Source: Hygrocybe punicea (Eukaryota > Basidiomycota > Agaricomycetes > Agaricales > Hygrophoraceae). From it: DNA of 64,000 nucleotides. The notes beneath the pieces are model-generated. The model saw only the letters and a list, made by a program, of their open reading frames with translations. It had not been told where the DNA came from and ran no database searches. The stretch is from contig OY744471.1 in assembly GCA_963556145.1 (NCBI GenBank), forward strand, positions 5,449,590 to 5,513,589, in the 5' to 3' direction. The position numbers and the translations under genes were made by a program. Positions 11,494 through 23,574 of the stretch are shown in pieces. The number at the start of each line of letters is the position of its first letter. The stretch's first letter is position 1.

Positions 11494-12690
11494 ACACCAG
11501 TGCAGGAGCTGGCCATCGCCATGATGATCCCCTTCACCACAGTGTTACCACCAAATGCACCACACCCCCATGCCCCTGCCTTGACATGGACGGGCCCTGT
11601 GTGGAATGTCGGGTACACAGCACGCAATCCGACACAGCCTGCATACACTTTGTGCAGCTCATGTTCCAGATTGTTGCCCGCCAAATCGGGCAGCCCCATG
11701 CAAGCCTGATCATAGACCAGTGCATCGATCAACATATAGCTGCGAGTTGGACGGCTAGTTGGAGAATACAATGTGATCAGATGGGCTGTCCAGTTGTGGC
11801 CTCTCCATGCTGCGTGAACCGGGATTGGCGATGTGACTAGTGCAGCATGAGAGGGCAATATGGGGCAAAAGAGGATGATGGGGCACAGATAAAGGGAGGA
11901 AGTGAATATGCGTTCTTCTTGTGTACCACTTGGGCCAAATCCTGGCTGGTGATTGGAAGCAACAACGATGGCAGGTGGATGTTCGAGTTGATCAGGTGTG
12001 TTCCCTGGTTCAAGTTCAGAAGGCTCGCTTTCTTCGTCGATATGGATCAAAGTCAGTTTTAGAGGCATGTCGCAATCTGACCAGGAAATTTCCTCTGCTA
12101 CATGAGTGAGATAGAAATGAGTGCGCACAGATGACGGTGTTGGCAGATTGGAGAAGTGGTTGAATAGAATCGTGAGATAACCTTCCACGGCCATCGGATG
12201 GGATTACTGTCTGCGTACCAATAAATAAAGGTTGGAGGGCCCCACCCGCCTGCTGCTGAAGCCAAAGTCCCAAGTAATTGGTGAGCTAGAATAGCGGTTA
12301 TCTGTTGCTCGGATAGTGAAATATTTGGATGTTGGTCAGTCAGGTAAGCGATACTATGATTGGGCAGCATGACTGGAAGGGAGTGCACTGCTGCAAAGAT
12401 GGCAGAGCACAGGTTCCGTGCATCTGCATAATTTCTTCGCAAGAAACGACGAAGGCCTAAGGTGTTGAGAGTTCCATTCCCGTGAAGTGAGTATATGAGC
12501 GTTTCAATGAGATAGATGGCTGACAGGGGGATCACTGGTTGATAGAATGGCTGTTGAAATAATGTCCCAGGCTGTAATAACTGTTGTGCTGTCATCACAA
12601 ATACCCAAGGGATCTTGACAGAATATTGTAGGATGTGATGGCAACAGGTAGGACGACATTGGGTTTCTGAAAATGGTTGGAGGAGTTGTG
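11490..12690 (-). pseudogene. Poly(ADP-ribose) glycohydrolase (PARG)-like gene, frameshifted
   Basis: The minus strand starts within IPWVFVMTAQQLLQPGTLFQ and continues VIPLSAIYLIETLIYSLHG and TAILAHQLLGTLASAAGGW to about 12200. A one-base shift moves the frame to MAVEGYLTILFNHFSNLPTP. The catalytic half follows: LIDALVYDQACMGLPDL, LEHELHKVYAGCVGL, VKAGAWGCGAFGGNTVVKG (about 11548-11577). The GxWGCGAFGG block and the preceding YAG segment are typical of PARG, which removes poly(ADP-ribose) from proteins. The 3' end is lost at the junction with Tnp2. Similar PARG-like proteins are common in Agaricomycetes as I recall. Confidence 0.72.
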
Positions 12691-12694
12691 TTCA

Positions 12695-13028
12695 ATTTCT
12701 GTCAAGACAGACTTTACGTTCTCGTAACTGTTGATCCTATGCATTCCATACAATGAGAAGTGAGAATTTACTATGACATCCTATAGTAACAAGCTAGATC
12801 CAAGGCGATCTCAACTGTCATATAGTTAAATATCATGATTTGACTCGGACCCCAATTCACATTTATTCAACATGCCAGTGCCATCCACTCAACAGCCCTG
12901 AACATCGATATCTCCCCCATCACAGCCATTCAAGCCCAAACAATTCACTCTGGCCATGTCAGATCTGTCGCAGCTCACACCTCCATCGTGTGCACACAAA
13001 AACTCAAGCTTGCCCTTTATGGGCAGGT
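12695..13028. other. Intergenic stretch, nothing recognised
   Basis: No coding frame, repeat or terminal structure that I can support. The plus frame at 12840-13034 is His/Pro/Ser-rich and probably spurious. Confidence 0.4.
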
Positions 13029-13828
13029 TTATGATAGTGAATGCACCATGGTCTTGGCCTTTTCCCAATGCCCATGCATCCCATGAGATACGTAAGGAGA
13101 CAACACACGGTCAGCAAATGCTGTGTGTACATAGCCTGTTGTCCCTAATACGGAGACCTTTTTTTGTTGACAAGTGACTGCAGCAGAGGCTGTATTGGCA
13201 TCTACTACCAGACAGGGAGAAGAAAGGAAAAACTGATGTTCATAATACCGGTCATCAGTAGTTTGTTGACACTCTGACATTGAATTCAATCTTGAGGACG
13301 TTCTCCGATGTAGTTGTCATCAGCTCGTCCGATTTCGTCACAATGAAGTCTAATGTGAGTCGGTGTGAGCATAGATGACAGACAAGTGTTGAAATGGGAC
13401 TCAGTGAAGCTCACTCTCGGGACAGCCACCCCACCATGTATTGTTTGACAAACTTGATTTCCCGTCGGCAGTGGTGGCTGCGCAGGCCAAGGAGTCGAGT
13501 CGGAGGACAGGTGCGAGATGCTGCACGAGGTGTTTGAGTCAACGTCACAGCTTGCAAAGCTGTAAGGGCTCAAAGGCGCATTGGTGGTGCCAAAGATGTA
13601 TGTGTGTTTCTCCGCAACGACAGGGGATGCGATGGGGATGAATATGATTTCGAAAGGCACGGAGAAGGCGCTGGGGGTGATGCTGGCGATAGAAAAGGCT
13701 AGTTGCGTATTTATGGATGAAGAAGTATGACTGTTGGCAGCAAATTGGCACGGACCGAGAGTGGCGCAGGCAGTGCATAAGGCATGAGGAGGGCATGAGG
13801 AGGGCGAAGAATGTATAGAAGGGCACAC
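13029..13828 (-). pseudogene. Uncharacterised gene remnant in two frames
   Basis: A 180-codon frame (13828 to 13286) reads Ser/Pro/Ala-rich protein and ends TPTHIRLHCDEIGRADDNYI. A second frame (13289 to 13029) continues SPCLVVDANTASAAVTCQQK, KVSVLGTTGYVHTAFADRV and HWEKAKTMVHSLS. The two overlap by four bases in different frames, which suggests a frameshift or a missed intron near 13287. Codon use looks protein-like. I do not recognise a domain. It lies in the same orientation as the PARG-like and STQT-rich genes. Confidence 0.5.
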
Positions 13829-14239
13829 TGAGTGGCATAGAGGTACAAAGAGGGTGTGAGAGAATTGTATTCAGGGAAAAGTGCAATGGCATCACGGCGA
13901 TGGGAGCATCGCCTTTCTTACTTGGGAAAAAAAAAATTTACATGTCCATGTTGGTCATCTTGCCATGTTACAGAAAAAGATATGAAGTCCTCTTGAGCAG
14001 TGGCTGAAATCGCAGAGGCATTCACGCTTTCATTTAGAAGCAAGGATCAATGACTCTGACGGATGAACTGGAGCTTGCTTTCCCAAAATGCGTCGGAGAG
14101 AAGCGAAAAGAAAGGCAGGGGAAGGGGGAAAGAAAAGAGAGCAACAAACACAAATGAACAAAACAAAACAAAAATCGGTCCAGACAGAAAGCTCAACTCT
14201 ACCTAGGCCTTGTCCAACCCAAAGCTACCAGGGCTTGAC

Positions 14240-15847
14240 TCAAGTCACGAAGGCGGGCTCACGATCCCAATTGAGGTGCTTCGAGTTGGGTGGCTTCGAG
14301 CTGGTCGGTGTGAGGGGTTGTGTGACGATGGGCTGTCCTGGACCAATGCCACAAGGATGGCTTCGAGTGACGACGGAACCAGTGGGGGCAGTGCAGAAAC
14401 ATTGGGGGCATGGGTAGCTGCGCCGTCGAGCACAGCACCGTAGAGTGGAAAAAGGTCGTCGTTGCATGTTGGAACGGAGGGTCGAAATGTTGCAGGGGGT
14501 TCGTGTTGGAAAGGTGGCGTGGATGGGAATCGCGGCGGCTTCTTCGGCCCAGTCGAATTGCGGAGGTGGTAACGTAGGTGCGGGCAAATTCGCTGGGGTG
14601 GGGCTGCACACGTGAATCGAGCCATTCGCGGTCCCTCGTTGGCCCTTCCCGTCGTCTAGGCGCGTATCATTGCTCATCGCCGGGATTTCCTCGCTCATCT
14701 CAGCTACCCTCACCGTCTGTGTCTCCCTGTTCCTCGCGTACGCGTCGGCTCACATTTCGACATCATCTGGACATGGGGCTCGCGCTTGCGACTTCCTGGG
14801 GGCAACGTTGTGGTTCCGGGCTGACGTGGGCACACGTGGGTATAGACCTGGGGAAAAAACGGGGTCTGGGGCGCATCTGGGCGCATCTTGGTGCACAGGC
14901 ATGGGATTTTGGGCCTGTGGGGGCGTAAACTGGTTGGGTACTGGTGCCGGCGCGTTGGAATTGCATTCTGATGTGTGTATGGACGCGGTCTTCGGTGGGG
15001 ATGGTGGTCCTTGGGAGGGTGGCGGCGTTAACACTCGTGTGCCTGCTTTAGGTGAGTGGGGACTGGTTGGGGCCGGTTCTGGTGACGTGGCGCGGTCTGG
15101 TGAAACGACCATCGTCGTCGGTGAAGACGGACGTGTTGGGGCATGGTGGGATGCGTATTCACGCGAGAACGTATGTGTTTGGGTGGGCGTTGATGCGCGG
15201 TGCGTCTTGTGTTCTGTGCTGGGTGAGGGGGCGCGTGTTGGGATGCACACTGTTGTTTCAGGGGATGGCGGGCATGTTGGGTCATGCGGGGACGTCTTTT
15301 CACACGTGGATGGGGCCGTCTGGCTTGACGGGGAGGTGGTGGAGGGTGGTTGCTGTTGGGTTGCTGTGGAAACAGCAGCTGGTGGCATCGTTTGCGTCGA
15401 CGCAGATGTGTGCGTAAGTGTGGCAGCTTGTGGGGGCACGGACACGTTGCTGGGTGCCGTTGGCATAAACATCGATGCCGGCGTTTGTGTTGATGCGCAT
15501 GCACAGATGCGCGGCTCCGTTTGCGTCGAGACGGAAGTGCCAGTGAGCGGCTCTGGCTGCGTTGCTGCATTCGTCTGCATTGACGCTGATATGTGGGTTG
15601 GTGGGGCTAACTGGGTGGATGTGCAGGTGACGATGGGTGCTGTAGAACGCTCCCAGCAAGCGCGTTCTTCCGCGATGCCCTGGGCTCTGCCTTTTTCGAG
15701 GACTGATGACAGAAGTTTTTCCATGTCTTTAATGCGCATGATTGCGCCGTCTTGAAACTGGGAACCCAAAATGGTGGGTGTAGGTTCACGTTGGTCTGTA
15801 GCACTAGCAGTCAAGGATTTTTTTGTGGTTTTCTTTTTGTTTGTCAT
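14240..15847 (-). pseudogene. STQT-rich low-complexity protein with N-terminal coiled coil
   Basis: One minus-strand frame of about 535 codons, broken by a single TGA at 14750-14752 (VEM*ADAYARNRE). The N-terminus is basic (MTNKKKTTKKS), then a probable coiled coil (MRIKDMEKLLSSVLEKGRAQ, GIAEERACWERS). After this come repeated STQT/SMQT/STQTE motifs and long Pro/Thr/Ser stretches. The 157 codons after the TGA keep the same composition, so the stop looks like a recent CGA-to-TGA change. The function is unknown; the layout resembles disordered proteins carried by fungal repeats. An overlapping plus-strand frame (14670-15755) is rejected as a shadow. Confidence 0.6.
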
Positions 15848-15869
15848 GGTGAAATAAAATGTGAAAAGT

Positions 15870-16000
15870 TCTCAGTGCTCGGTGCTCGGGTTCTGGAAGT
15901 TCTCGGTGCTCAGTTCTCGGTTCTCGGTGCTCAGGGTTCTGAAAGTTCTCAGGTGTTGGAATAAGGGGCTCAGTTCTCAGCGCTCGGAAATGTTCTAGGG
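15870..16000. repeat. GTTCTCGGTGCTCA short degenerate repeats
   Basis: About ten imperfect copies of a 10-14-bp TTCTCGGTGCTC motif lie just upstream (minus strand) of the STQT gene's start codon, so they would fall in its promoter or 5' UTR. Confidence 0.7.
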
Positions 16001-16089
16001 CTTGAAAGGTGTAGGAAATGGCCAGAAAAAAGCAGAAAATGTGGGCAGTCACAAAGAATTGCTGGCAGGATTCGAAGCCACTCTCATCA

Positions 16090-16250
16090 CCACGTTGGAG
16101 AGGGTCGGAGGCTGCTGTGGGACTCTCCGAGGGAGTCTTGCTGGAAAGCACGGAAAGACTAGGATGGGAACTATCTACTACATCAGATCAGCTACTGACT
16201 ATGACAAACAGTGGGAATCCAGTCACGTGACAGGACAGGACAGGCACTAC
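16090..16250 (-). repeat. Dispersed hairpin repeat, diverged copy 3
   Basis: The reverse complement begins GGTAGTGCCTGTCC, keeps CACGTGAC and GATGTAGTAGATAG, and ends near the GACTCCCTCGGAGAGTC hairpin. It matches the copies at 7165-7325 and 23575-23730 in order but with many differences. Confidence 0.5.
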
Positions 16251-16545
16251 CACTACAGCAGGGATAACAATCACCTTGCCTGCAAGGTCATATCCCCCCC
16301 CATAATTCTCTGTCAATGATAAATAGATGTAAATAATTATGTAAACCATCTGCAACATACGACTTCAACAAGCAAGGTCCCTGTAAGATGCGGCCACGCG
16401 TCGACCCCTAGTCTTCAAAAGGGATCATAATTGTGGTGGCAACAAGCTTTAAAGGAAAGACACACGTCACATAATACAACAAATGATCCAGCGGTAACTA
16501 CATCTATCAACCTCTCATCGCGACTTTGGACTACCAGCAACAAAC

Positions 16546-17926
16546 ATGTCGATTCACACCAAGGGAACCTCCACAAGCAATCTACTGTACATTGACATGA
16601 TGCAGAGAGTTTCGATGCAGCTATCTATTAGTGTGAATGATATCATGATCGATGCTGCTAGTGAGTCGTTTGTTTGTTTATTGCAGATCAGTCTCGTTGT
16701 AAACTCAGCACCATCTCTGCCGCGACTGCCTCTAGTGCTACGACTAGGAAGCTAAAATGCCTTTACCCTACCAATCAAAACACCTTTACATTCGCCCATC
16801 TTACTCTCTGCTATCACAGTTGCTTCCTCAATTATGTATAGGGATCATAGGCATCGTAAGTTTTAGATCCTGCTTGTCAAACTTCACAAGGATTCAATTT
16901 GTTTGCACAGATTCAGGTAACCAAATACAAATTACTGAAAATGTAACAGCAGATGCAAGCCTTGTGCTGTATGGGAATGGCCACAGATGCATTACACAAG
17001 GCCAAACTGCTCCGCGACTTTTGCCGTTTTTTAACATTGGCCAGGTAGGCTGCTTGGTTTTGCTCTGAAACTATATTTTGCTCAGAAAGCTGTGAGTGTG
17101 GGTTTGGAGCATGCTATTACCCCCCAGCGACTGCATCTTACTATTGCCATCCGTTTGCTCTGATGCGTGGCAAACCATCAGGAGTGTCATTGGTTGCCGG
17201 TGTCACAATTTGCACAAAAATAACAAGGAAAGTCGCATCTAACCTTTGCGATGGTTCAATTTGATGGGGCCAAGTTTTTTGAGGCGTTTGACATGGTTAG
17301 CACCCAAATGTAGACGGAGCCTTTCATTCACTTCACGAACCACCACGTGTCCACCAACAGCAACCAACACAATCAGCACACCGTGACACTCAACGGCAAC
17401 CAGTGCATCGTCACAGTCAATGGTGATTTACATATCCACCACTACAACTGCATCCATCGCCATTACCACTACGATCAGCTCACTGCAACGCTCAACGGGG
17501 ACCAGCGCAATCAGCACACCAGGACACTCAACGATTTGCATATCCGCCACCACCGCTGCATCGATTGCCGTTACCACTGTGATCAGTGGTACCACAATCT
17601 CCACAAGTGCATCCTAGTTGTTTGGATCGCAATTCTCATGGGTTTTCTCGCTCGGTAAGTGAATCTTTTTATTATATCTTTCTTAGTCGTGAAAATATCA
17701 AAATACAGTGTTTTCTACAGGGTTATGATGTCCGGAGGAGCCGCTTGACAATGTAGCTGTCCAAAGTTGCTCCCGCTGCACTATGTGATGAAATAGAAGA
17801 AGTCGTGGTGAAATAGAGCAGCTCGATGCACCCACCGACCATCCAGAATTTGTTGAGCCAGAGGTGGCTGAATTCACTGATAGTTCTGATAGTGAAGTCT
17901 TGGAGTTGGATGTTGTATGAGTTGAC
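16546..17926 (+). pseudogene. Weak multi-exon plus-strand gene, Thr/Ser-rich, acidic tail
   Basis: Plausible introns (for example 17045-17081, GTAGGCTGC...GCTCAG) separate short protein-like pieces starting MSIHTKGTSTSNLLYIDMMQ. A Thr/Ser-rich segment (ISTTTTASIAITTTISS) spans two imperfect ~110-bp tandem copies at 17365-17580. An acidic end reads EQLDAPTDHPEFVEPEVAEF, TDSSDSEVLELDVV and stops at a TGA near 17926. No domain recognised, and joining the pieces needs several guesses. Confidence 0.35.
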
Positions 17927-18053
17927 CTATTGCAAATGATATTCACTTTGTATGATGATCTGACACTAAGACATTTGAGCATATGGCATAAACCCTACAC
18001 TTTGCACAACACTGTGACACTATTTTAGATACTATTGATTGGATTAGTAGGGA

Positions 18054-19250
18054 TTATAAAGTATTGTACATGGCGTCCGTAACTATTGGTAGTCGCTTAT
18101 GGAATATCTTGTCATGGTTTTGAGCAGACCAGTGCCGCTTTCCATATGTCTGAGCTTGCATGCGAGCACTGGTCCACGAGAAAGGGGCCACATAAATGAA
18201 ATGCATGCGTACCTGTCCAGGGCATGTGAAGTTGCCCTTCTGAGAAACCGATGCTGCAGACAAGTACCTGCGATAACCAGACATATTAGTAAATACAATG
18301 TGACAATAAAACATTGTGCCGCTCACTTTACTGACACAGATGTCGGTGTCGCGTTCGTCGAATTGACAGCTGCACCGAGTGCACTGAGAGATATACTAGC
18401 AACATAGTCGCTGCCGCCTGTCGGGTCCATCACATAATTGAACAGCACAACCTTGGTCACAACTTCCAACTTGCAGATCGCATATGCCGGTGTGTATGTA
18501 TTGTTGTCGTTCACATTAAGGTCAAGAACCTGCAACTCGTTTAAGGATCCAAGCATCTCCACCATGGCCAACGCGGCGTAGTAAATCAGACCAATCATCC
18601 AATATCGGTCTGGGCCTTGGAAGGGTGGAGCCGGGTGGAGCCACTAGAGGTAGAGAACAGATCAGCTGCATTCACAGGGCATGTAATGAACACATATGGG
18701 TGAAAGCCTGAAAATCAGTCATGAGCATACGTCCATAATCCAGGGCCCACCAGGCTGCGCTGAAGCTGTCGCTCACACCTGGGGAACCACCACATGACAC
18801 ACTGTTAGTTTCTATCATCAGCAGTGGTTTTCTGGCTTCCTGAGCTAATTTGGCCTAGTCCAAATAAGGGGCAATGAGATCGATGCTGGCGGTGTGGTTA
18901 AGGTAGGACTGGGAAGACATCTTGAGCGATGTTGTTCGGATCTTTACTGGTCTGTGCGAAACAATTGTTTGATATGGATGGCTATTTTGTATTTTTATTT
19001 TCCATAGTCAGTTTTGAGAAAAGTGTTAATCAGGGTAAATTACCCACTGTTCGACTGCGAGGGTGACGAGGTTGTCATTGACAAAACTGGTATTCCAAAC
19101 CATCTCTGGTGTCCAGTAGCCACTAATAACATTGGGGCCGATGAGGAGCTTGCTCGTGCGAACAAGAGGATTGGTGGTGGTTGTGACCTTGCAGTTCATG
19201 GCATTACTTGTGTTGTTGCTCATGGTGTTGAGGAGGTCCCTCCAATCTGA
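18054..19250 (-). pseudogene. GH79-like glycoside hydrolase remnant
   Basis: The minus strand reads, in order: LLIGPNVISGYWTPEMVWNT (about 19160-19090), SYLNHTASIDLIAPYLD (about 18905-18858), a TAG at 18855-18857, AKLAQEARKPLLMIETNSVS, CGGSPGVSDSFSAAWWALDY, then MIGLIYYAALAMVEMLG (from 18598), LQVLDLNVNDNNTYTPAYAI, NYVMDPTGGSDYVASISL and YLSAASVSQKGNFTCPGQ. The PLLMIETNS..CGG..GVSDSF..ALDYG run and the C-terminal VSQKGNFT match fungal family-79 hydrolases (beta-glucuronidase type) as I recall. The remnant is degraded, with a stop, missing parts and a short intron near 18160-18220. The 168-codon frame at 19204-19710 does not continue it. Confidence 0.62.
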
Positions 19251-19719
19251 GATGTAACCGTTGGGGCTGTAAACAAGTCAGCAGGGATTTTTTAAAGTCA
19301 ATTCTGACGTACATAGTCTTGGCATGAACATATGAGGAGAAATTAGCAGTGGGGGAGGCAGAGAGGGAAGTGGTGATCATGGGTGTCAAATGGAAGTGCA
19401 GAAGACAATAGCTACTAAGAGCTGCGGCTGTGAATGAGAGTGCAAATTGAGGACAGGCACTAGTGGAGGGGTGCGCCAGCATGAAAGAGGGCATCAGAAG
19501 GCCCTTGGCTCTTTCTAGAAAGGTAAAGGAAGGGTTTGGGACTACTAGACTTGGAGCAAGAATGAAAGGGTGCTCACCGTTGTTGGGACCATCGTAGCGA
19601 GCCCTTGAGGGTGAAGCAAGACCCTTGAGGCCTGTGACCCAGCATGTGAAATGAGCGGTGACCTGACCCAGGGGTTTTCGCTGGCACGAGGAAAGGGCCC
19701 AAGGAGACATGACTGCCTG

Positions 19720-20425
19720 TGCTAGATGTTGTCTTGGATTCCCGTGACCTCTTTTGTTGATCCTGAGTCGAGGATCATGATCGTGAGCTTCGGATCATTT
19801 GTGCAGTAGTTGTCAAGTGCTTGTCAGGTTGTAGGCCAGTACTTGCCCTGTACTAGTTAACAAATTTGAGTGTCGACAAATTCCGAATCTGCTATTGTCT
19901 TTCAACATCTCAGAATACAATACTAAATCCCATTTGTTTTTTTTGTTATTTGAAGTGCCCGAAAGGAAAAGAAAAAGGACAAATTTTACATGTCCAAAAG
20001 AGTATATTTGAGAATATTTTTAGAGGGGGTAAAAGTGTGAATGGGGTCTACAAATATTGACTTGGTCAATATAAATTCAAGTCTCTAAATTCTGATCTAC
20101 ATTTTAACACAAAAATGAATTTTGGGTAGCCCTTTCTAATCTTGAAAATATAATTAAGAATTCAAACTTCAGAAATGTATTGGACAATGCATTTCGGGCT
20201 CCCCAAATTTAGTATTTTGGATCATATTTTCAAGCTATTTGTGCATCACAGAAAGGTCTTTTTGCCCCTTGTGTGGACACCGGCCATGATATAACTGGGT
20301 TTGAAAATATAACTAAGGACAACACAACCAAACATTCAAATGTATCTGCACTAGTGAGCCTCTACTGACTGTGTTTTCTGATAAATAAATATTGAAAATT
20401 TTATGATATACTCCTGGTATGCTAT
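19720..20425. other. AT-rich intergenic DNA
   Basis: No coding frame longer than about 65 codons and no recognisable domain or repeat. Confidence 0.5.
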
Positions 20426-20427
20426 TC

Positions 20428-21146
20428 TACAATTATTGCTGTTTGCAGTTATTTTGGCACATGTGACATAATCAAAAAATTTGATTTTTTCAACATTTCA
20501 ATTTTAACACCTTCAGTTTTGATCAGAATTAGATGCATAGATAGGCAAAATTGCAGTACATTCTGATTCACAGATGCTGGTAATATAAATGAAATAATTG
20601 GTTCAGTATACATCTAGTTTGGGTTATAAATGACTAAAATCAACATGTGGATTCTTGTGGATTTATTACTGCTGTGAGAGCAGAAATGGATGTTTGGGAT
20701 AGTCAATAGTACATATCTTGAGATGTTACAATTGATTTTATAACATTCCAGGACCTCTATCCTGTGTTGAAGCTGCTGTAGTGATAGACCATAATATAAA
20801 TTGCTTCAAGAATACATACAGTTTATTAGATTGTTATAAAACATATCCTAGCATCTCAACATATATTGTATTGACTACCCAAAACACCTATATCCACTCT
20901 CACAGCAGTACCAAATCCACAAAAATCCACATGTTGATTTTAGTCATTTATAAGCCAAACTAGGTGTATACTGAACAAATTATTTCATTTGTATTACCAG
21001 CATCTGAGAATCAGAATGTACTGCCATTTTGCCTATCTATACATCTAATTCTGATCAAAACTGAAGGAGTTAATGTTGAAATGTTGAAAACATCAAATTT
21101 TTTGATTATGTCACATGTGCCAAAATAACTGCAAACAGCAATAATC
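20428..21146. repeat. Large imperfect foldback (~330-bp arms)
   Basis: The left arm (about 20428-20760) includes GCAGTTATTTTGGCACATGT and TCAACATGTGGATTCTTGTG. Both reappear inverted in the right arm (about 20800-21146) as CACAAAAATCCACATGTTGA and ACATGTGCCAAAATAACTGC, in reverse order. The spacer near 20760-20800 is short. The arms have diverged by substitutions and small indels, so this is an old foldback/MITE or an inverted duplication. No coding content. Confidence 0.88.
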
Positions 21147-21537
21147 TGCAAGATGTAAGTGATATAAGCAGTATTAGATGCAAAATAAAGTGAAAATGAC
21201 CAAATTCAGCAAAATCATGAAGTTTTTACTTTCTTTTAGGTCAAATATAATTTCTATTGCTTGGGTCTTACAGAGACTATTGTACAATAGCTGTTTGGAA
21301 ATACATTGTAATTTTTCTGGGATTTAGCTGTTAAAAAATGCCTTCAGAATTCAAGCTTTACAATGAAAAACACTCATACTTTAGGTGTAAAGGTGCCATC
21401 TCCAACAGCAGTTGAGGTGGTCAGTCCTCATCATACTTGTTGTCCAGGGCTGGACCATAATGGTAGTTGCAGGGGGAAAGTTGGAAGGTGAGAGTTCTGG
21501 GAGTGTACCTGGGGCCAATATATAAGTGCCCCTCTAG

Positions 21538-21866
21538 TGTTTCCAATGTTTTTCAAGAAATGGCTATATCATTCCCAATAAAATGGCTAAAATTACAGGA
21601 ATATTTGAGCATGTAGAAGACATGAAAAGCTAAAGGGTCCTCTGCCAACATTAGTCAATTGGATCAGTCTTTGCTCACACATTTGACATCAGCTTTAAAT
21701 TGTAGCTGATTCAAAGCTGGTTAAATAAGTGAGCAAAGGCTCATCCAATTGACTAATATTGGCAGAGGACCCTATGGATTTTCATGTCTTCTACTTGCTC
21801 AAATATTCTTGTAATTTCAGCCATTTCATTAGGTATGATACAGCCATTTCTTGAAAAACATATATC
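21538..21866. repeat. Foldback MITE (~150-bp arms)
   Basis: The left arm starts GTTTTTCAAGAAATGGCTAT and contains GGGTCCTCTGCCAACATTAG. The right arm carries the inverse, CTAATATTGGCAGAGGACCC, and ends AGCCATTTCTTGAAAAACAT. The centre is near 21703. Fragments related to its arms occur at 22405-22450 and 60055-60110. Confidence 0.88.
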
Positions 21867-21869
21867 AAC

Positions 21870-23180
21870 ATCCTGGCCTCTCTCTCCCTTGCCCTTGGTG
21901 AAGGTGATGGTGACAGTGAGGCTAAAGCAGTGTATTAGACTGAAGACAGTAAGCTACACAGGGAGTGTAGACTGTGTTGTAGACCGGAGGAGAATCACTA
22001 TGATGCATAGTATATGAGAAAGTATAAGGCTTGTTATATTGAAATAGATGAACTACAAAAGGGAATTATAATTATAAAAGAAACAATAAATGGATCAAAG
22101 ACAACAGATATGGAATGCTCAGGCATGGTACTTACATAATTTCAACACAGTCACATTAGTGGTGGCAAAGGCTATTTGTAATCTTAGTTGAAAACATTGT
22201 TAAGATGATGGTGAGAGGAGTGGGTGCAGCCATAGTGTGTTTTACTATAAGTAGGAGAGACTGTAAGGGGGTGGCAGAAACTGTATAGGGAAGGGAACTA
22301 GGGAGGGGAACTTTGGAACTTAGCATATGCTGTTACTTTGTGAAAATTGATTATATTCTTCTCACATCACCAAATTATTTGAGTGTGTCAACCATGCAAA
22401 ATAACATGAGGTCTTCTGCCAACATTAGTCAATCAAATGAGTCATTGTTCAAATATTTTAAATATTTCATTTTAGGTATTTAATTTATTTAATTTAATTT
22501 AATTTCTTGAGCCAGATGTACATCTATAATATAAAAGCCTATTTTTCACAGTTTATTCAAGTTTTGTTGACTTTAGAAGTATTCAAGGCTTACATTGTGT
22601 TACGCCTGAACTTCTGCATGTTAGTTTTTGTATTTATTGCACTTGTTACTGTTTGGTCGGAAGTGCAGACATGCGATCTGTAGCAGGCATGTGTTTTATT
22701 TTCATCGGTTTGTGAGAAAACAAGTAAGCGATAGGTATCATATATATATACTATGGGCCTGTGCCCCAAATACTTGTGTGTATATTTGTACATTATTTGG
22801 ACGCATTGCTTGGACATTGTGCCCAAACAAATGTACACAGCACGTGAGGGTGGACTGCCTGCCAGCATCATCCTCTCCATCACTTTGCCACCTCCACCTT
22901 TACACTCTCCTTATCACATAATCAAAAGGTATATATATATAAGTATATTACACTTGTACTGGTCTAAGCCAAGCAGAGAGCAAACTCTTGCACTGATTAA
23001 TAGAAGATTGTGTTCACATGAGCACTGCCTGCAATGCTTCAGTAGTGAAGTCCGGATGGGCATTGGAGGGATAATGTCCAATTTCCACAGGGCTGGATGG
23101 GCCCCAAATATACTTGATACCGATCCAGGTTCTGTATAAGTTGTACTCATTGGTGCCTTATAAAGGCTTCATTTAGACCA
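21870..23180. other. AT-rich DNA with MITE fragment, no supported gene
   Basis: Short frames on both strands (for example 22590-22883 minus, 22753-23139 plus) have no recognisable domain. A MITE-arm fragment (TCTGCCAACATTAGTCAAT) lies near 22412. Confidence 0.4.
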
Positions 23181-23574
23181 GCATCACATAGCAGCAAAAC
23201 TACTGACCTTGCGCCAGGACCATAGGAGTCCATTCAAATGACCGTGCCATGCCATCAGCCCATCCAAACCACTGACATTTATGTTTATATGATTCCGTGG
23301 ACCATTTAAATTCCTTCAAAACATGGGTGGGAGTGAGTTCTACACCGTCAAATGTCACAGCCTTCAAGGTAGAAGAGTCAAGGCGATCCTGGATCCCAAG
23401 CGCTACCAACACCTCCCCATGCGTTGGTGGTTGAGAACCAGCGACACAGGTCGCCTTGAGTCTCCAGAATTGCATTTTGCACCTCTGATGGTAGTAGCAA
23501 GGGTACCACGTTGAATGCAGAGGGATTCAATAGTGTCATACAATGAATGTTGTTGAATTGGTGCTGCATCACAA

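Noticed and set aside
14670..15755. Long plus-strand frame (361 codons)
   Set aside because: It overlaps the minus-strand STQT-rich frame; the minus strand has the coiled coil, basic start and sensible composition, while the plus frame is Val/Gly/Cys-biased as expected of a shadow.
16389..16405. GCGGCCACGCGTCGACC, similar to cloning/RACE adapter sequence
   Set aside because: About 14 bases match an adapter I remember, but flanks do not continue the match and there is no vector sequence; chance or a GC-rich site is as likely.
22590..23150. Overlapping frames of 78-128 codons
   Set aside because: No domain, biased composition and conflicting strands; no splice pattern joins them.
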